A stretch of DNA of 64,000 bases from an uncultured Erythrobacter sp. (GTDB lineage: Bacteria > Pseudomonadota > Alphaproteobacteria > Sphingomonadales > Sphingomonadaceae). Location of the stretch: NCBI GenBank assembly GCA_947503275.1, contig CANNCZ010000002.1, positions 1,198,733 to 1,262,732 of the forward strand, read 5' to 3'. Shown piece after piece: positions 8,316-17,212 of the stretch (its first letter is position 1; every line of letters starts with the position of its first letter). Under the pieces are notes generated by a model that was not told the DNA's origin, searched no databases, and saw only the letters and a list, made by a program, of their open reading frames with translations. Position numbers and translations under genes: made by a program.

Positions 8316-9694
8316 AAAGGGGCTCCGTTGAGTGCCATTAGTATGTGATGCCACCGCCGTGCAGCATCGCCAGCGCGGATGCGGGCGAGCGCTTTCGTAT
8401 GGAGCGCGGCGGGTTCGAGGCGTGCGGGGTCGAGCGGAATAGCGTTCGCCGCGCCTGCTTCGTACCACGGCTCAAAGAAAGCCTCCGCACGGGCAACGGA
8501 CCATGCGCGGCCAAGATATTGTCCAAAGCGGTCGGGCGTCATATCGGGGTAGAGGGTGATAGGATCGCCTTCCGGGGTGGCGGGCCAATTGATCGTTTCA
8601 GCGCCGAGCATCCCGGCGGCGGTTTCAATTGCGCCCTTTATATCGGCAAAATCGGAGGATTGACCGTGGCCGGGTATGTCGATGGCGACTTCTCCGGGCC
8701 CCGGATTTGACATCTCTGCCGCCGGGCCGTGCAACGTCAATGCGCCGCCTCGCGTGCCTTTCCAATGGATCAGGCCGCTCTCTTCGCCGGTCTCGACAGA
8801 TAGCCATCCCGTGTCTGTATCCTCGGCGAGCGGCGGGCACGCTGCGTCGTCCGCGTGTGTTTTCAGGAATGCGAGGCTGGCGGCTTGATGATCGGCAGGG
8901 GTGGACACTTTCTCCGCGCGCCAGCCAGCAGGCATCTCGCCCAGCCGATCAATATGCGCCTGTAATGGATCACCATCATAAGCGGTGATCAAACATGGCG
9001 GAACATCGGCATTGGCGAGCGGAATATCGCGCGGCGCGCGCAGCACCGCACCGTAGCCCGCTTGGTAAGCCGCGCCCGCGTCGAGCATCTCAGAGACAGC
9101 TTGAGAAACGCGCGAAATGTCAGCATGAGCCACTGACAATCGCGCTTCTTCTCGGGTGTCGAACCATGGGAAAACCCAGCTTTGTTCTAGCATCCGGTTC
9201 CATAGCCAAGTGAGATGTTCGCCGAAGTCGCTTGGCTGAAATTCAGGGAGGTAATCTTCTCCAAAGATGCGCATTTCTTCCGCATTCCAGATTGCATAGC
9301 CGCCCACCGCCAAACAGCTGAAACGATGAGGCTGGCGCTTTAAGGCGGTGACGCAAATGATCCCGCCGGAATGAAACCCGTAAGCGGGGCATTGGGCAAT
9401 ACCAAGTGCATCGAGGAATTCGCAAAGCGCGTCGGCAAAGTCGGCGATTTCTGGCTTTTCGCCTGCGAATTCTAGCAATGGGTCCGATTGGCCAAAGCCG
9501 GGCGTATCGGGAGCGATGCAGGTGAAGTGTTCGCCCCATTGCTGCATCAACGCCGTGTATTCGGCGCTGGAACGCGGGCTTTGATGCACCATGAGCAGCG
9601 CAGGCCCATTGCCGCAGCGGCGATAATGGACGCGGCGGGCAGCCTTTTCATTATGGGTCGGAATAGTCAGGAGATGGCGCGTAATTGGTTTCAA
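8312..9694 (-). CDS. Alpha/beta hydrolase with an unusual C-terminal extension
   Basis: 460 residues, longer than the usual 270-300. The hydrolase core spans about 1-280: HQSPRSS oxyanion region (37-43), PGFGQSD (65-71), nucleophile elbow YGFHSGG with Ser109, and a late His269. A further 180 residues follow, including a second PGHGQSSD at 341-348 that resembles the same loop of a hydrolase, as if part of the fold had been duplicated. The only in-frame start is TTG 9694, because TAA closes the frame upstream. The operator at 9696-9713 ends two bases from this codon, so the messenger may be leaderless. It heads the seven-gene operon down to 3087. The substrate is unknown. Confidence 0.82.
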   Translation of the reverse strand: MKPITRHLLTIPTHNEKAARRVHYRRCGNGPALLMVHQSPRSSAEYTALMQQWGEHFTCIAPDTPGFGQSDPLLEFAGEKPEIADFADALCEFLDALGIAQCPAYGFHSGGIICVTALKRQPHRFSCLAVGGYAIWNAEEMRIFGEDYLPEFQPSDFGEHLTWLWNRMLEQSWVFPWFDTREEARLSVAHADISRVSQAVSEMLDAGAAYQAGYGAVLRAPRDIPLANADVPPCLITAYDGDPLQAHIDRLGEMPAGWRAEKVSTPADHQAASLAFLKTHADDAACPPLAEDTDTGWLSVETGEESGLIHWKGTRGGALTLHGPAAEMSNPGPGEVAIDIPGHGQSSDFADIKGAIETAAGMLGAETINWPATPEGDPITLYPDMTPDRFGQYLGRAWSVARAEAFFEPWYEAGAANAIPLDPARLEPAALHTKALARIRAGDAARRWHHILMALNGAPL

Positions 9695-9695
9695 G

Positions 9696-9713
9696 AATTT
9701 GTCCGGACAAATT
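9696..9713. promoter_or_regulatory. Operator O1: perfect 18-base palindrome
   Basis: AATTTGTCCGGACAAATT is a perfect palindrome between the divergent operons starting at 9694 (minus) and 9807 (plus). The same word or close variants recur at six other places in the cluster. A TTGT-N4-ACAA core fits the kind of site bound by HutC-type GntR regulators, one of which is encoded at 38694-39488. Confidence 0.8.
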
Positions 9714-9806
9714 TAGCTCGACAAGCTTCTAAGCGCCATTATTGTGCCGTGTCAAAGGCGGAAACGTTGGAGATACAAATTCAATGCGAAATCTGAAAGG
9801 GACACA

Positions 9807-10490
9807 ATGCCGGAGCTGATCGGGACCCAGATGGTAGAGGATGGGCGGACCGCGCGCCAAATTTTCGAAGATGTGATGGGCAATCCAGCGCGCAAGAAGT
9901 TTGGCTTTGGCGAGAAACTGGCGATTGTTAATGTGGATGTTCAGCAATCCTATACTCGCACGGATTTGTTTAAGACCGCCTATGAGACGGATCCGCACCA
10001 GATCGATTATATCAACCGCATCAGTGAATTGGCGCGGGCCAAGGATATGCCGGTTATTTGGAGCCGGGTGGCGTATAAGGATGATGCGGGCGATGCCGGT
10101 GTATGGGGCACCCGCACCGACACTGAAGATTCGCTGCAGAACATCAAATATGGATCGGCTCGCCACGAATTTGACCCGCGCTGCGACATTAACGCAGACG
10201 ATCTGCAATTCACCAAACGTATGCCGAGTGTCTTTTTCGAAACGCCGCTGGCAAGCTATTTGACCTTCCACCGGGTTGATACGGTCGTCATCACCGGCGG
10301 CAGCACATCAGGATGCGTACGCGCCACAGCAGTCGACGCGCTCAGCTATGGATACCGCGCGATTGTACCCATCGAAACCTGCGCGGATAAGCATGAAAGC
10401 TATCACTTCGCCAACCTGACCGACCTTCAACTGAAATATGCCGATGTCGAGCCGGTTCAGGTGGTGATCGACTGGTTGGAGGCGCGTTAA
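9807..10490 (+). CDS. Isochorismatase-family amidohydrolase
   Basis: 227 residues from ATG 9807, preceded by GAAAGGGACACA. The cysteine-hydrolase triad is complete: Asp44 (VNVDVQQSYT), Lys137 (FTKRMPSVFF) and Cys170 (GGSTSGCVRATA). Relatives with known function include N-carbamoylsarcosine amidase, maleamate amidase, ureidoacrylate amidase and nicotinamidase. The closest feel is to the N-carbamoylsarcosine/maleamate branch, from the SGCVRATAVDA block. It opens the nine-gene plus-strand operon and precedes two deacetylase-fold proteins, so hydrolysis of a half-amide or carbamoyl intermediate is a reasonable inference. Confidence 0.88.
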   Translation: MPELIGTQMVEDGRTARQIFEDVMGNPARKKFGFGEKLAIVNVDVQQSYTRTDLFKTAYETDPHQIDYINRISELARAKDMPVIWSRVAYKDDAGDAGVWGTRTDTEDSLQNIKYGSARHEFDPRCDINADDLQFTKRMPSVFFETPLASYLTFHRVDTVVITGGSTSGCVRATAVDALSYGYRAIVPIETCADKHESYHFANLTDLQLKYADVEPVQVVIDWLEAR

Positions 10491-10493
10491 ATC

Positions 10494-11384
10494 ATGCGTG
10501 AGGGTGCCCCCGATCCTGAACTTTACGAGTATCATCCCTACACAAGCCGACCTAAGATTACGTGGCCAGGGGGTAAGACCTGTGCGGTGTGGGTTGCGCC
10601 CAATCTCGAATATTATGAGATTGATCCCCCAATCCATCCCAAGCGTAGTCCGTGGCCGCATCCCGCTCCAAGCGTCGTGGGATACTCGCACCGCGACCAT
10701 TCCAATCGCGTCAGCCATTGGCGCATGGCAGAGGTTATGTCGCGCCACGGTTTCCCCGGATCGGTCAGCCTGTCTGTCGCCCTATGCCAGCACCATCCCG
10801 AAGTGGTTGCGGACGCCAATGCGCGTGGCTGGGAGTTTTTTAGCCATGGGATATACAACACCCGCTATTCCTACGACATTACGGAAGCTCAAGAGCGCGC
10901 GATCATCGAAGATTCGATCCGCACGGTGGAGGATGCAACGGGTCAACGCATACGCGGCTGGCTCGCCCCTGCATTGACGCATACACCGCGCACGCTCGAT
11001 CTGATCGCGGAATACGGGATGGATTACACCTGTGACCTGTATCACGATGATCAGGTTCAAGATGTGAAGGTCAATCCGAAGGGTGGCGGGGGCCAGCTAG
11101 CCTCGATCCCCTACAGCTTAGAGGTAAACGACCACTACGGTTTCTTCGTCTACAATATGTCGGGCCGCGAATATGCCGACACTCTGGTCCGCCAATACGA
11201 AAGGCTGGCGGCAGAAGGCGAGAATTCGGGCACGGTGATGTGCATCCCTTTGCACGCCTATCTGATCGGCCAGCCGCATCGGATAGGCCCATTTGAAGAG
11301 GCGCTGGAGCACATCGCGAAAGATGGCCGCGCTTGGATCGCGCGGGCGGGCGAGATTGTGGACAGTTGGAGGGCGCAACAATGA
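10494..11384 (+). CDS. Polysaccharide deacetylase-fold protein (allantoinase-like group), copy 1
   Basis: 296 residues, start ATG 10494, three bases after the amidohydrolase stop. The NodB-type fold is seen in SVSLSVALCQHHPEV, the FFSHGIYNTRY motif (about 122-132), and RGWLAPALTHTPRTLDLI. The usual metal-binding TFDDG is replaced by NLEYYEID, so it belongs with the PuuE/allantoinase-like proteins rather than with peptidoglycan or chitin deacetylases. Family members hydrolyse cyclic amides such as allantoin, and some are reported as imidases. It overlaps copy 2 by four bases. Confidence 0.86.
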   Translation: MREGAPDPELYEYHPYTSRPKITWPGGKTCAVWVAPNLEYYEIDPPIHPKRSPWPHPAPSVVGYSHRDHSNRVSHWRMAEVMSRHGFPGSVSLSVALCQHHPEVVADANARGWEFFSHGIYNTRYSYDITEAQERAIIEDSIRTVEDATGQRIRGWLAPALTHTPRTLDLIAEYGMDYTCDLYHDDQVQDVKVNPKGGGGQLASIPYSLEVNDHYGFFVYNMSGREYADTLVRQYERLAAEGENSGTVMCIPLHAYLIGQPHRIGPFEEALEHIAKDGRAWIARAGEIVDSWRAQQ

Positions 11385-12298
11385 GCACTCTTCCTGACAG
11401 CTACACTCAATATCCAAACCGGCGCGAGGGGTATGATCACGGCCTTTATGAATGGTCCAACATTCATAACCGCAAGCCTATCAAATGGCCGGGTGAAAAA
11501 CCCATCGCGGTCTGGCTCTGCGTTAGCCTTGAATGGTTTCCCATTACGCCCAGCGGTCCGTTCAAAGCGCCCGGTCATATGGTCACCCCCTATCCCGATT
11601 ATCGGCATTACACATCGCGCGATTACGGCAATCGGGTGGGCGTTTGGCGGATGCTCGATGCCTTTGCCGATGCGGGCGTAAAGGCTAGCTTTGCCGCGAA
11701 TGCTGCGATTGCCGAACGCTATCCTGAGCTCATAGAAGCGATCCAGTCCGCCGGGCACGAGATCATCGCCCATTCCACCGATATGAACGGAACAATCGAT
11801 GCGACCCTTGGCGAGGAGACCGAGCGGGCATTGGTGGCTGACGCCATGCATCGGATGGAGGCGGCGACCGGCGTTCGGCCGAAAGGTTGGCTCTCAATTG
11901 CGCGACAGCAGAGTTTTCACACGCTCGATATTTTGAAGGACGAAGGGCTGACCTATTGCTGCGATTGGGTGAATGATGAATTACCCTATCGTTTCAACAA
12001 TGGCTTGATTGATCTGCCGCTGAACCATGAGCTTTCCGATCGCACGATCATCACCGTTCAGCAGAAAAGCGCCGATAGCTGGCTAGAAAGCATGCACGAT
12101 GCGGCGGATTGGCTGACGAAAGAAGCGGCTGGTGCGGGTTCCGGCCGGATGCTTCCGATCCATCTCACGCCGTATATTATGGGCCTGCCTTATCGCATTG
12201 GAGCGTTGGAGGCTCTGCTCTCCAACTTCGCCAAACGCGACGAGGTTTGGTTTGCGCGCGGAGACGAGATTGTCGCTGCTTGGGAGGACCAAGAATGA
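11381..12298 (+). CDS. Polysaccharide deacetylase-fold protein (allantoinase-like group), copy 2
   Basis: 305 residues from ATG 11381. It is clearly related to the preceding gene: both contain W-x-N-x-x-x-R-KPI/KIT, WPG-GKT/EKP, NRV-x-x-WRM and the RGW/KGW-L segment. In place of SHG it has IIAHSTDMNGTID, and the first motif reads VSLEWFPITPSG, so the active-site surroundings differ between the copies. They may act as partners in a heteromeric enzyme or on successive cyclic amides. The ALDH gene follows with a four-base overlap. Confidence 0.86.
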   Translation: MSTLPDSYTQYPNRREGYDHGLYEWSNIHNRKPIKWPGEKPIAVWLCVSLEWFPITPSGPFKAPGHMVTPYPDYRHYTSRDYGNRVGVWRMLDAFADAGVKASFAANAAIAERYPELIEAIQSAGHEIIAHSTDMNGTIDATLGEETERALVADAMHRMEAATGVRPKGWLSIARQQSFHTLDILKDEGLTYCCDWVNDELPYRFNNGLIDLPLNHELSDRTIITVQQKSADSWLESMHDAADWLTKEAAGAGSGRMLPIHLTPYIMGLPYRIGALEALLSNFAKRDEVWFARGDEIVAAWEDQE

Positions 12299-13734
12299 AC
12301 GCTACACCGGCAATCACGATGAAGGCCAACAATCCGCGCACCGGCGAAGCAGATTACGAGTTTGCCGTAAGCTCTCCAGGTGACATCGCCGCAGAGGCCG
12401 TGCGCCTACGCGCTGCGCAACCGGCGTGGGAGGCAATGGGACCAGAAGGTCGCGCCGAAGTTCTGCTGCGCCTCGCTGATGCCATCGAAGCCGCTGCCCC
12501 CTCCATTGCCGCGGCGTTGACTGTCGATACCGGACGCGGTGCTGTTTCCTGGATCGAAGTGCAGGGCTGTGTTAGCAATATCCGGGGCTGGGCGGCGCGC
12601 GGACCCGCTTTGTTTGCCGGTCTGGAACGCGGCCCTAAGCCGTCGGCGACGCCGGGGATTGAGATTGTTACAGAATACTCCGCGCACGTTTTGTTCGGTG
12701 CGATTGCCCCTTGGAATTTCCCCGTAATCCTTAGCCATATTGACGCCATTCCTGCTCTGATGGCGGGCAGTGCAGCGCTGGTAAAACCGTCTGAGGTTAC
12801 GCCGCGCTTTGTCGAACCCATGCGCGCCGTCTTGGCGCAAGTCCCCGAATTGCCGCTCTCTTATGTCATGGGTGGGGCAGAGGCCGGGCAGGCCATGATC
12901 GAACACGTCGACTATGTGTGTTTTACCGGGTCGACCAGCACGGGCCGCAAAGTTGCCGAGGCTGCCGCCGGCCAATTGATCCCGGCCAATTTGGAGCTGG
13001 GCGGGAAAGACCCGATGATCATCACCGCCAGCGCCGATCCCGAATGGGCGGCAGGCGTGGCCCTGCGATCCAGCATCGTGGCCACTGGCCAAGCGTGTCA
13101 GTCAATCGAGCGGATTTATGTTGCGCGGGAGATAGCGGAGCTATTTATGACCGCTCTGATCGGCGCAGCGAGCGAGGTTAAGTTGACCTATCCCGATCCG
13201 AATGATGGGCACCTAGGCCCCTTCATCTTCCCATCGCAGGCCGACAAAGTTGCGGATCATATCGCTGATGCAAGGTCCAAAGGTGCGGACGTTATCTGTG
13301 GCGGGGAAATCGAAGAATTGGGCGGCGGCAGATATCTGCGCCCCACGGTCATAACCGGCGTCACACATGACATGGCGATCATGCGCGAAGAGACGTTTGG
13401 GCCGGTGCTTCCCGTGACGATTTTCGACGATCTGGACGTCGCCATCGCACAGGCGAATTATACCGAATACGGCCTTTCTGCCGCCGTGCTTGCCGGATCG
13501 CTTGATGAGGCGGCAGGCATCGCAGGTCGCCTCGATGCGGGCGCGATTTCTCTGCAAGACGGCGCGTTGACCAGCATGGTCGGCGACGCGACGAACCAAT
13601 CACGCAAAGCATCGGGCCTCGGCCCCAGCCGTATGGGTGATAGCGGGATGCTGAGATATTTGCGCGAACAGGCGCATATTCGCCAAACGGGAGCGCCTCT
13701 GCCGATTGATGCCTTTGCTGAGGGCCAAGGCTAG
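12295..13734 (+). CDS. NAD(P)-dependent aldehyde dehydrogenase
   Basis: 479 residues from ATG 12295. Catalytic residues are in place: Asn141 (APWNFPV), Glu234 (NLELGGKDP) and Cys268 (TGQACQSIERI), plus the late EETFGPVLPV. It oxidises an aldehyde to the acid; the substrate class cannot be assigned from these motifs. It sits mid-operon, overlapping its neighbours by four and one bases, so it is presumably part of the same pathway as the amidohydrolase and the deacetylase-fold proteins. Confidence 0.93.
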   Translation: MNATPAITMKANNPRTGEADYEFAVSSPGDIAAEAVRLRAAQPAWEAMGPEGRAEVLLRLADAIEAAAPSIAAALTVDTGRGAVSWIEVQGCVSNIRGWAARGPALFAGLERGPKPSATPGIEIVTEYSAHVLFGAIAPWNFPVILSHIDAIPALMAGSAALVKPSEVTPRFVEPMRAVLAQVPELPLSYVMGGAEAGQAMIEHVDYVCFTGSTSTGRKVAEAAAGQLIPANLELGGKDPMIITASADPEWAAGVALRSSIVATGQACQSIERIYVAREIAELFMTALIGAASEVKLTYPDPNDGHLGPFIFPSQADKVADHIADARSKGADVICGGEIEELGGGRYLRPTVITGVTHDMAIMREETFGPVLPVTIFDDLDVAIAQANYTEYGLSAAVLAGSLDEAAGIAGRLDAGAISLQDGALTSMVGDATNQSRKASGLGPSRMGDSGMLRYLREQAHIRQTGAPLPIDAFAEGQG

Positions 13735-14195
13735 TGGGTAACCGTGCGGATTTACAAGCGGTCATGCCCGCCATGCTCGATCATGATGGGTGGTGGGACG
13801 GTTGGTATCGGCACTTTGATATAGGCGGCAATCTGATCGACGCCCACCGGGTTAAGACCCACTGCGAATTCCCGGACAGCGGCGACTGGCACTATGTTCA
13901 GCACAATTGGCTCAGTTGGGATGACGGGCAAGAGGCTCTCTACGAATTCGGCGGTAAGCTCGATGGCGATATCATCCGTTGGGAAACAGAACGGTTCCGC
14001 GGATATGGCTGGCAAACGGCGGAAGAGACGCTGATGTTAAAGCTCGACCGGCTGGATGAACCGGGCGCTTATTATATCGAAATGATCACAATCGCGCCCG
14101 ATGGCCAAAGCCGCACGCGCACTTGGCAATGGTTCAAGGATGGAAAGCCTTGGAAACGCACATTATGCGATGAACGAAGGATCGAAGCGTCATGA
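13734..14195 (+). CDS. Conserved unknown protein, paralogue of the protein at 7.8 kb
   Basis: 153 residues from GTG 13734, whose first base is the last base of the ALDH stop. It shares with the 7806-8315 product the pattern DGWWDGWYRHFDIGGNLID, WLSWDDGQEALYEF, SRTRTWQWFKDGKPWKRT and a C-terminal E-R. The family seems to be a small lipocalin-like beta protein. I do not recognise a characterised member. Both copies sit in the regulon, so the family is probably tied to the pathway intermediate. Confidence 0.8.
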   Translation: MGNRADLQAVMPAMLDHDGWWDGWYRHFDIGGNLIDAHRVKTHCEFPDSGDWHYVQHNWLSWDDGQEALYEFGGKLDGDIIRWETERFRGYGWQTAEETLMLKLDRLDEPGAYYIEMITIAPDGQSRTRTWQWFKDGKPWKRTLCDERRIEAS

Positions 14196-14740
14196 TTTCA
14201 CCCGCGGTTTTTGCGACTCTCAGTTTGCTATTGCAAGGTGCAAGCGGCGACCTCCCCGCTAGCAACGCACCGCCGCCGCCCGCATCCACATGCGATGCGC
14301 CTGTCTATATGGTGATTGAAGGGCAGACCATCGACCGTGAGCGGATGGGCCAATATGGAGCCGCAATTGCGGCCAGCGAAATCTATCAGGAGCTAGGCGG
14401 ATACTACGTCACAATGCCGCGTCCACTCGAAGTGTTTGAGGGCGATCTTGCACCCGGTTACGTCAACCTCACCGTGCGGTTCCCATGCATCGAAAACGCC
14501 CGCGCGTTTTGGAACAGCCGGATATATCAGGACGAGATTATCCAAATTCGCCAAGATCCGACCAGCGCCGGCGATTACACGGTTAGCATTTATGCCGAGG
14601 CACCCTTGCGCGAAGATATGGTAGGCCGCGTGGGTGACGCTCGGTTCACGCATGATTTTTCGAACCCGGATGTGCCGCAGCTGGATGTTCCGGTTGTTGG
14701 TCCAGAGGCAAATTCTATAAGCGGAGGAGACACACCATGA
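14192..14740 (+). CDS. Exported DUF1330-domain protein
   Basis: 182 residues. Residues 1-24 form a signal-peptide-like hydrophobic leader, followed by a proline-rich linker and a DUF1330-type domain from about 36 to 130 (VYMVIEGQTIDRERMGQYGAA, GGYYVTMPRPLEVFEGD, ENARAFWNSRIYQDEI). A C-terminal tail of about 50 residues is not part of the family. It overlaps the neighbours by four bases on each side. An exported DUF1330 protein is uncommon, and the cytosolic relative is at 816-1121. Confidence 0.8.
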   Translation: MISPAVFATLSLLLQGASGDLPASNAPPPPASTCDAPVYMVIEGQTIDRERMGQYGAAIAASEIYQELGGYYVTMPRPLEVFEGDLAPGYVNLTVRFPCIENARAFWNSRIYQDEIIQIRQDPTSAGDYTVSIYAEAPLREDMVGRVGDARFTHDFSNPDVPQLDVPVVGPEANSISGGDTP

Positions 14741-15921
14741 CGGTTGAACTTCAACACCCGATGAAGGCGCAATCAACGCCTGACGAGGTCGCACGCAGCC
14801 GCTTTACCTCTGGTATGCGCAGCTTGATCCTCAACGATCTGGCCGCTGATATGCGCTCTGCCTATGATCGCAGAGCGGCGCCTGCGTTCAAAAAAGAACA
14901 CGGCCGCGATCCGGAAACCAGCAGAGAAGCGCATCAGGCGTTGCGCGGTGATCCAGCGTTCAACATCTATTCTACAATGCGGGTGCAGGCGCAAAAAATG
15001 GTCTGGGCCAGCGTGGCGGATGGTGTCGAGCGCGAGTCTGGACGGCTGGCGGCGGAAGCTGAAAAAGCCGATGGCGAAGGGTCGTTGATGCTTGATCCGT
15101 CGCTCGAAGTGCCCAAGAATGTTCACGCTATCGACGTCCATTTGATGCCGGGCAGCTATACGCGCGGCGACGATAGTCTTGAGGCGGGCGCGGTGTATGA
15201 TCGGGGTCTCGCGGTGTTTTCGATGGGCCTGATGGGGGCGAACCTCGACGATATCGGTCTTTCGATGAGCCAGTATATCAAGCGTCGCTATCCCGATTTC
15301 GCGCCGAAACGGATCCTAGATACAGGCTGCACCATTGGCCACAATACGCTGCCTTGGAAGCAGGCATATCCGGATGCAGAAGTGGTCGCGATTGATGCCG
15401 CTCCCGGCCCGCTCGCCTATGGATCGGCACGCGCAAAGATGCAGGGGCAGGCGGTCGCGTTTCAGCAGATGTGCGCCGACGATTTGGCGTTTGAAAGCGA
15501 GAGTTTCGATGTCGTCTGGTCGAGCATGTTTCTACATGAGCTGTCCAAAAAGCAGCGGGCAAAGGCGTTTGAAGAGGCGTACCGCGTCCTGAAACCCGGC
15601 GGCTTGGTGGTGCACATGGAATTGCCGCCGAATGAGCAGATGAGCGCATTTGACGGGTTCTATCTCGACTGGGACGGCTATTATAACAATGAGCCCTATT
15701 ACAAAGGGTACCGTGACGAAGTGCCTCGCGAATTGTGTTCGCGTGGGGGATTCGACGATGCGGAGTTCTTCGACTTCGTCGTTCCCTCGATTGGCATTTA
15801 CGGCGATCAGGCCGTCGCAGATGCGGCCCAAGGTGATAGCTCAGAAGGGGTTGGCCAGAAAACCACCGGACGGCTTGCCGAAGGTGTGATGTGGTATGGG
15901 TTTGGGGCTTTCAAGAAATGA
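14737..15921 (+). CDS. Class I SAM-dependent methyltransferase
   Basis: 394 residues. A helical N-terminal region of about 180 residues precedes a Rossmann methyltransferase domain: motif I ILDTGCTIGHNT (about 192-203), motif II DAEVVAIDAAPG, motif III CADDLAFESESFDVVWSSMFLHEL, and VLKPGGLVV. It is probably a small-molecule methyltransferase with its own N-terminal substrate domain. Within the operon it could modify or, with a corrinoid-independent partner, detoxify an intermediate; the acceptor is unknown. Confidence 0.85.
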   Translation: MTVELQHPMKAQSTPDEVARSRFTSGMRSLILNDLAADMRSAYDRRAAPAFKKEHGRDPETSREAHQALRGDPAFNIYSTMRVQAQKMVWASVADGVERESGRLAAEAEKADGEGSLMLDPSLEVPKNVHAIDVHLMPGSYTRGDDSLEAGAVYDRGLAVFSMGLMGANLDDIGLSMSQYIKRRYPDFAPKRILDTGCTIGHNTLPWKQAYPDAEVVAIDAAPGPLAYGSARAKMQGQAVAFQQMCADDLAFESESFDVVWSSMFLHELSKKQRAKAFEEAYRVLKPGGLVVHMELPPNEQMSAFDGFYLDWDGYYNNEPYYKGYRDEVPRELCSRGGFDDAEFFDFVVPSIGIYGDQAVADAAQGDSSEGVGQKTTGRLAEGVMWYGFGAFKK

Positions 15922-16169
15922 GCGAGGAAACTCCAAATCTGGCAGACGCCGCGCCCAACCTTTATGATGAGCAAGGCAATCCGCGCTTTTTCGCTGATCC
16001 CGGCATGGATCGCTTCGTCGCAGTGGTCATGAATCTTGCCCAGGAAGTTTGGGTGCAGGAGGAACGCCTGCTTGCTCTCGAAGAAGCGAAATCAGGTGGT
16101 GCCAGTGATAAAGAGGCGAAGGTGAAAGAATTCATCGACCGCGTCTTTGCTCCGATCCGGGAGGCGTGA
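15918..16169 (+). CDS. Small acidic unknown protein
   Basis: 83 residues from ATG 15918, overlapping the methyltransferase stop by four bases. It is largely acidic and predicted helical (VVMNLAQEVWVQEERLLALEE, then KVKEFIDRVFAPI). No family is recognised. Its fixed place between the methyltransferase and the reductase, with an overlapping start, supports a real gene; it may be a helper subunit. Confidence 0.65.
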   Translation: MSEETPNLADAAPNLYDEQGNPRFFADPGMDRFVAVVMNLAQEVWVQEERLLALEEAKSGGASDKEAKVKEFIDRVFAPIREA

Positions 16170-16171
16170 CG

Positions 16172-17212
16172 ATGAAAGCCTGGGAAATTGGAACGCGTGG
16201 TCCGGAGTACGGCGGAGTGGACAGCCTGCGTCAGGTGGAGCGTGATGATCCCGTCGCTGGCCCCGGCGACATTTTGGTCCGGGTCACCGCTGCTGGCCTC
16301 AATTACCGCGATCTGATGATCCTGCGCGGGCATTATGGCTCAGACCTACCCGAGAGCCGCATTCCTCTCACCGATGGCGTGGGTGTAGTGGAGGCCGTCG
16401 GTGCAGGTGTCAGCGGATTTGCGATTGGCGACCGAGTGGTGGCAGCGAATTTCGTCGATTGGGACCCCGAAACCGGGTTTGGGTTCCATGTCTTTGGACG
16501 CGATATTGGCGTTACGATGGATGGCTGGCTAGCGGAGAAGATTGTCCTGCCCGCGAAAGCTACGATCAAATTGCCGGACAACATTAGCGACGAAACCGCG
16601 GCAACGCTTGCCGTGGCGGCGGGCACTGTTTGGCATGCGATGGTCGATTTTGGCGGAGCCGGTGCGGGCAAGTTGGTGCTCGCCCAAGGGACGGGAGGTG
16701 TGTCCGTTTTTGCACTTTCGCTGGCCAAGGCGATGGGCGCGCAGTTTGCGATCACGTCGTCAAGCGAGGAAAAATTGGTCAAGGCGCGCGCGATGGGCGC
16801 GGATTACACCGTCAATTACCGCGACCGGCCCGATTGGGGGGCGGCTTTGCTAGAATTGACCGGTGGGCGCGGTGCGGATGTGGTGGTCGACACCATCGGC
16901 TTTGGCGAATTTGAGCAGACCATCGCCGCAACCGGTGTGGAAGGGCGCATCGGCACAGTCGGCGCATTGTCCGGATCGCCGCAAGACCCAGCGACTTTTG
17001 GCCAAGGTGCGATTTTGGGCAAGAACATTACGATCAAAGGGATTACCAGTGGCCATCGCGGCATGTTTGAAGAGGCGCTGAAAGTGATGGCGGAAAAAGG
17101 TGTCGAAACGCTCGTGGAAAGCACGTTTGCGTTTGACGATGCGAAATCGGCCTATGCCCATCTCGAAAGCGGGTCGCATATGGGCAAGGTGATGATCCGG
17201 GTCGCTGCTTAA
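16172..17212 (+). CDS. Zinc-less MDR-superfamily NAD(P)-dependent oxidoreductase
   Basis: 346 residues from ATG 16172, seven bases after GGGAGG; the GTG at 16166 is a poorer choice. It has the MDR pattern AAGLNYRDLMILRGHY (about 37-52), GDRVVAANF, the nucleotide-binding AQGTGGVSVFALSLAKAMGA, and TGGRGADVVVDTIGFGE. Cysteine zinc ligands are absent, as in quinone oxidoreductase and crotonyl-CoA-like groups. It is the last gene of the plus-strand operon and its stop overlaps the stop of the convergent FAD monooxygenase gene. Confidence 0.9.
   Translation: MKAWEIGTRGPEYGGVDSLRQVERDDPVAGPGDILVRVTAAGLNYRDLMILRGHYGSDLPESRIPLTDGVGVVEAVGAGVSGFAIGDRVVAANFVDWDPETGFGFHVFGRDIGVTMDGWLAEKIVLPAKATIKLPDNISDETAATLAVAAGTVWHAMVDFGGAGAGKLVLAQGTGGVSVFALSLAKAMGAQFAITSSSEEKLVKARAMGADYTVNYRDRPDWGAALLELTGGRGADVVVDTIGFGEFEQTIAATGVEGRIGTVGALSGSPQDPATFGQGAILGKNITIKGITSGHRGMFEEALKVMAEKGVETLVESTFAFDDAKSAYAHLESGSHMGKVMIRVAA

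Noticed and set aside
9807-10490. A nicotinate-type (maleamate) pathway based on the isochorismatase-family protein
   Set aside because: No 2,5-dihydroxypyridine dioxygenase, maleate isomerase or nicotinate hydroxylase genes are present in the window.
12109-12294. Upstream extension of the aldehyde dehydrogenase frame
   Set aside because: It overlaps the deacetylase gene and is not ALDH-like; ATG 12295 overlaps the preceding stop by four bases.
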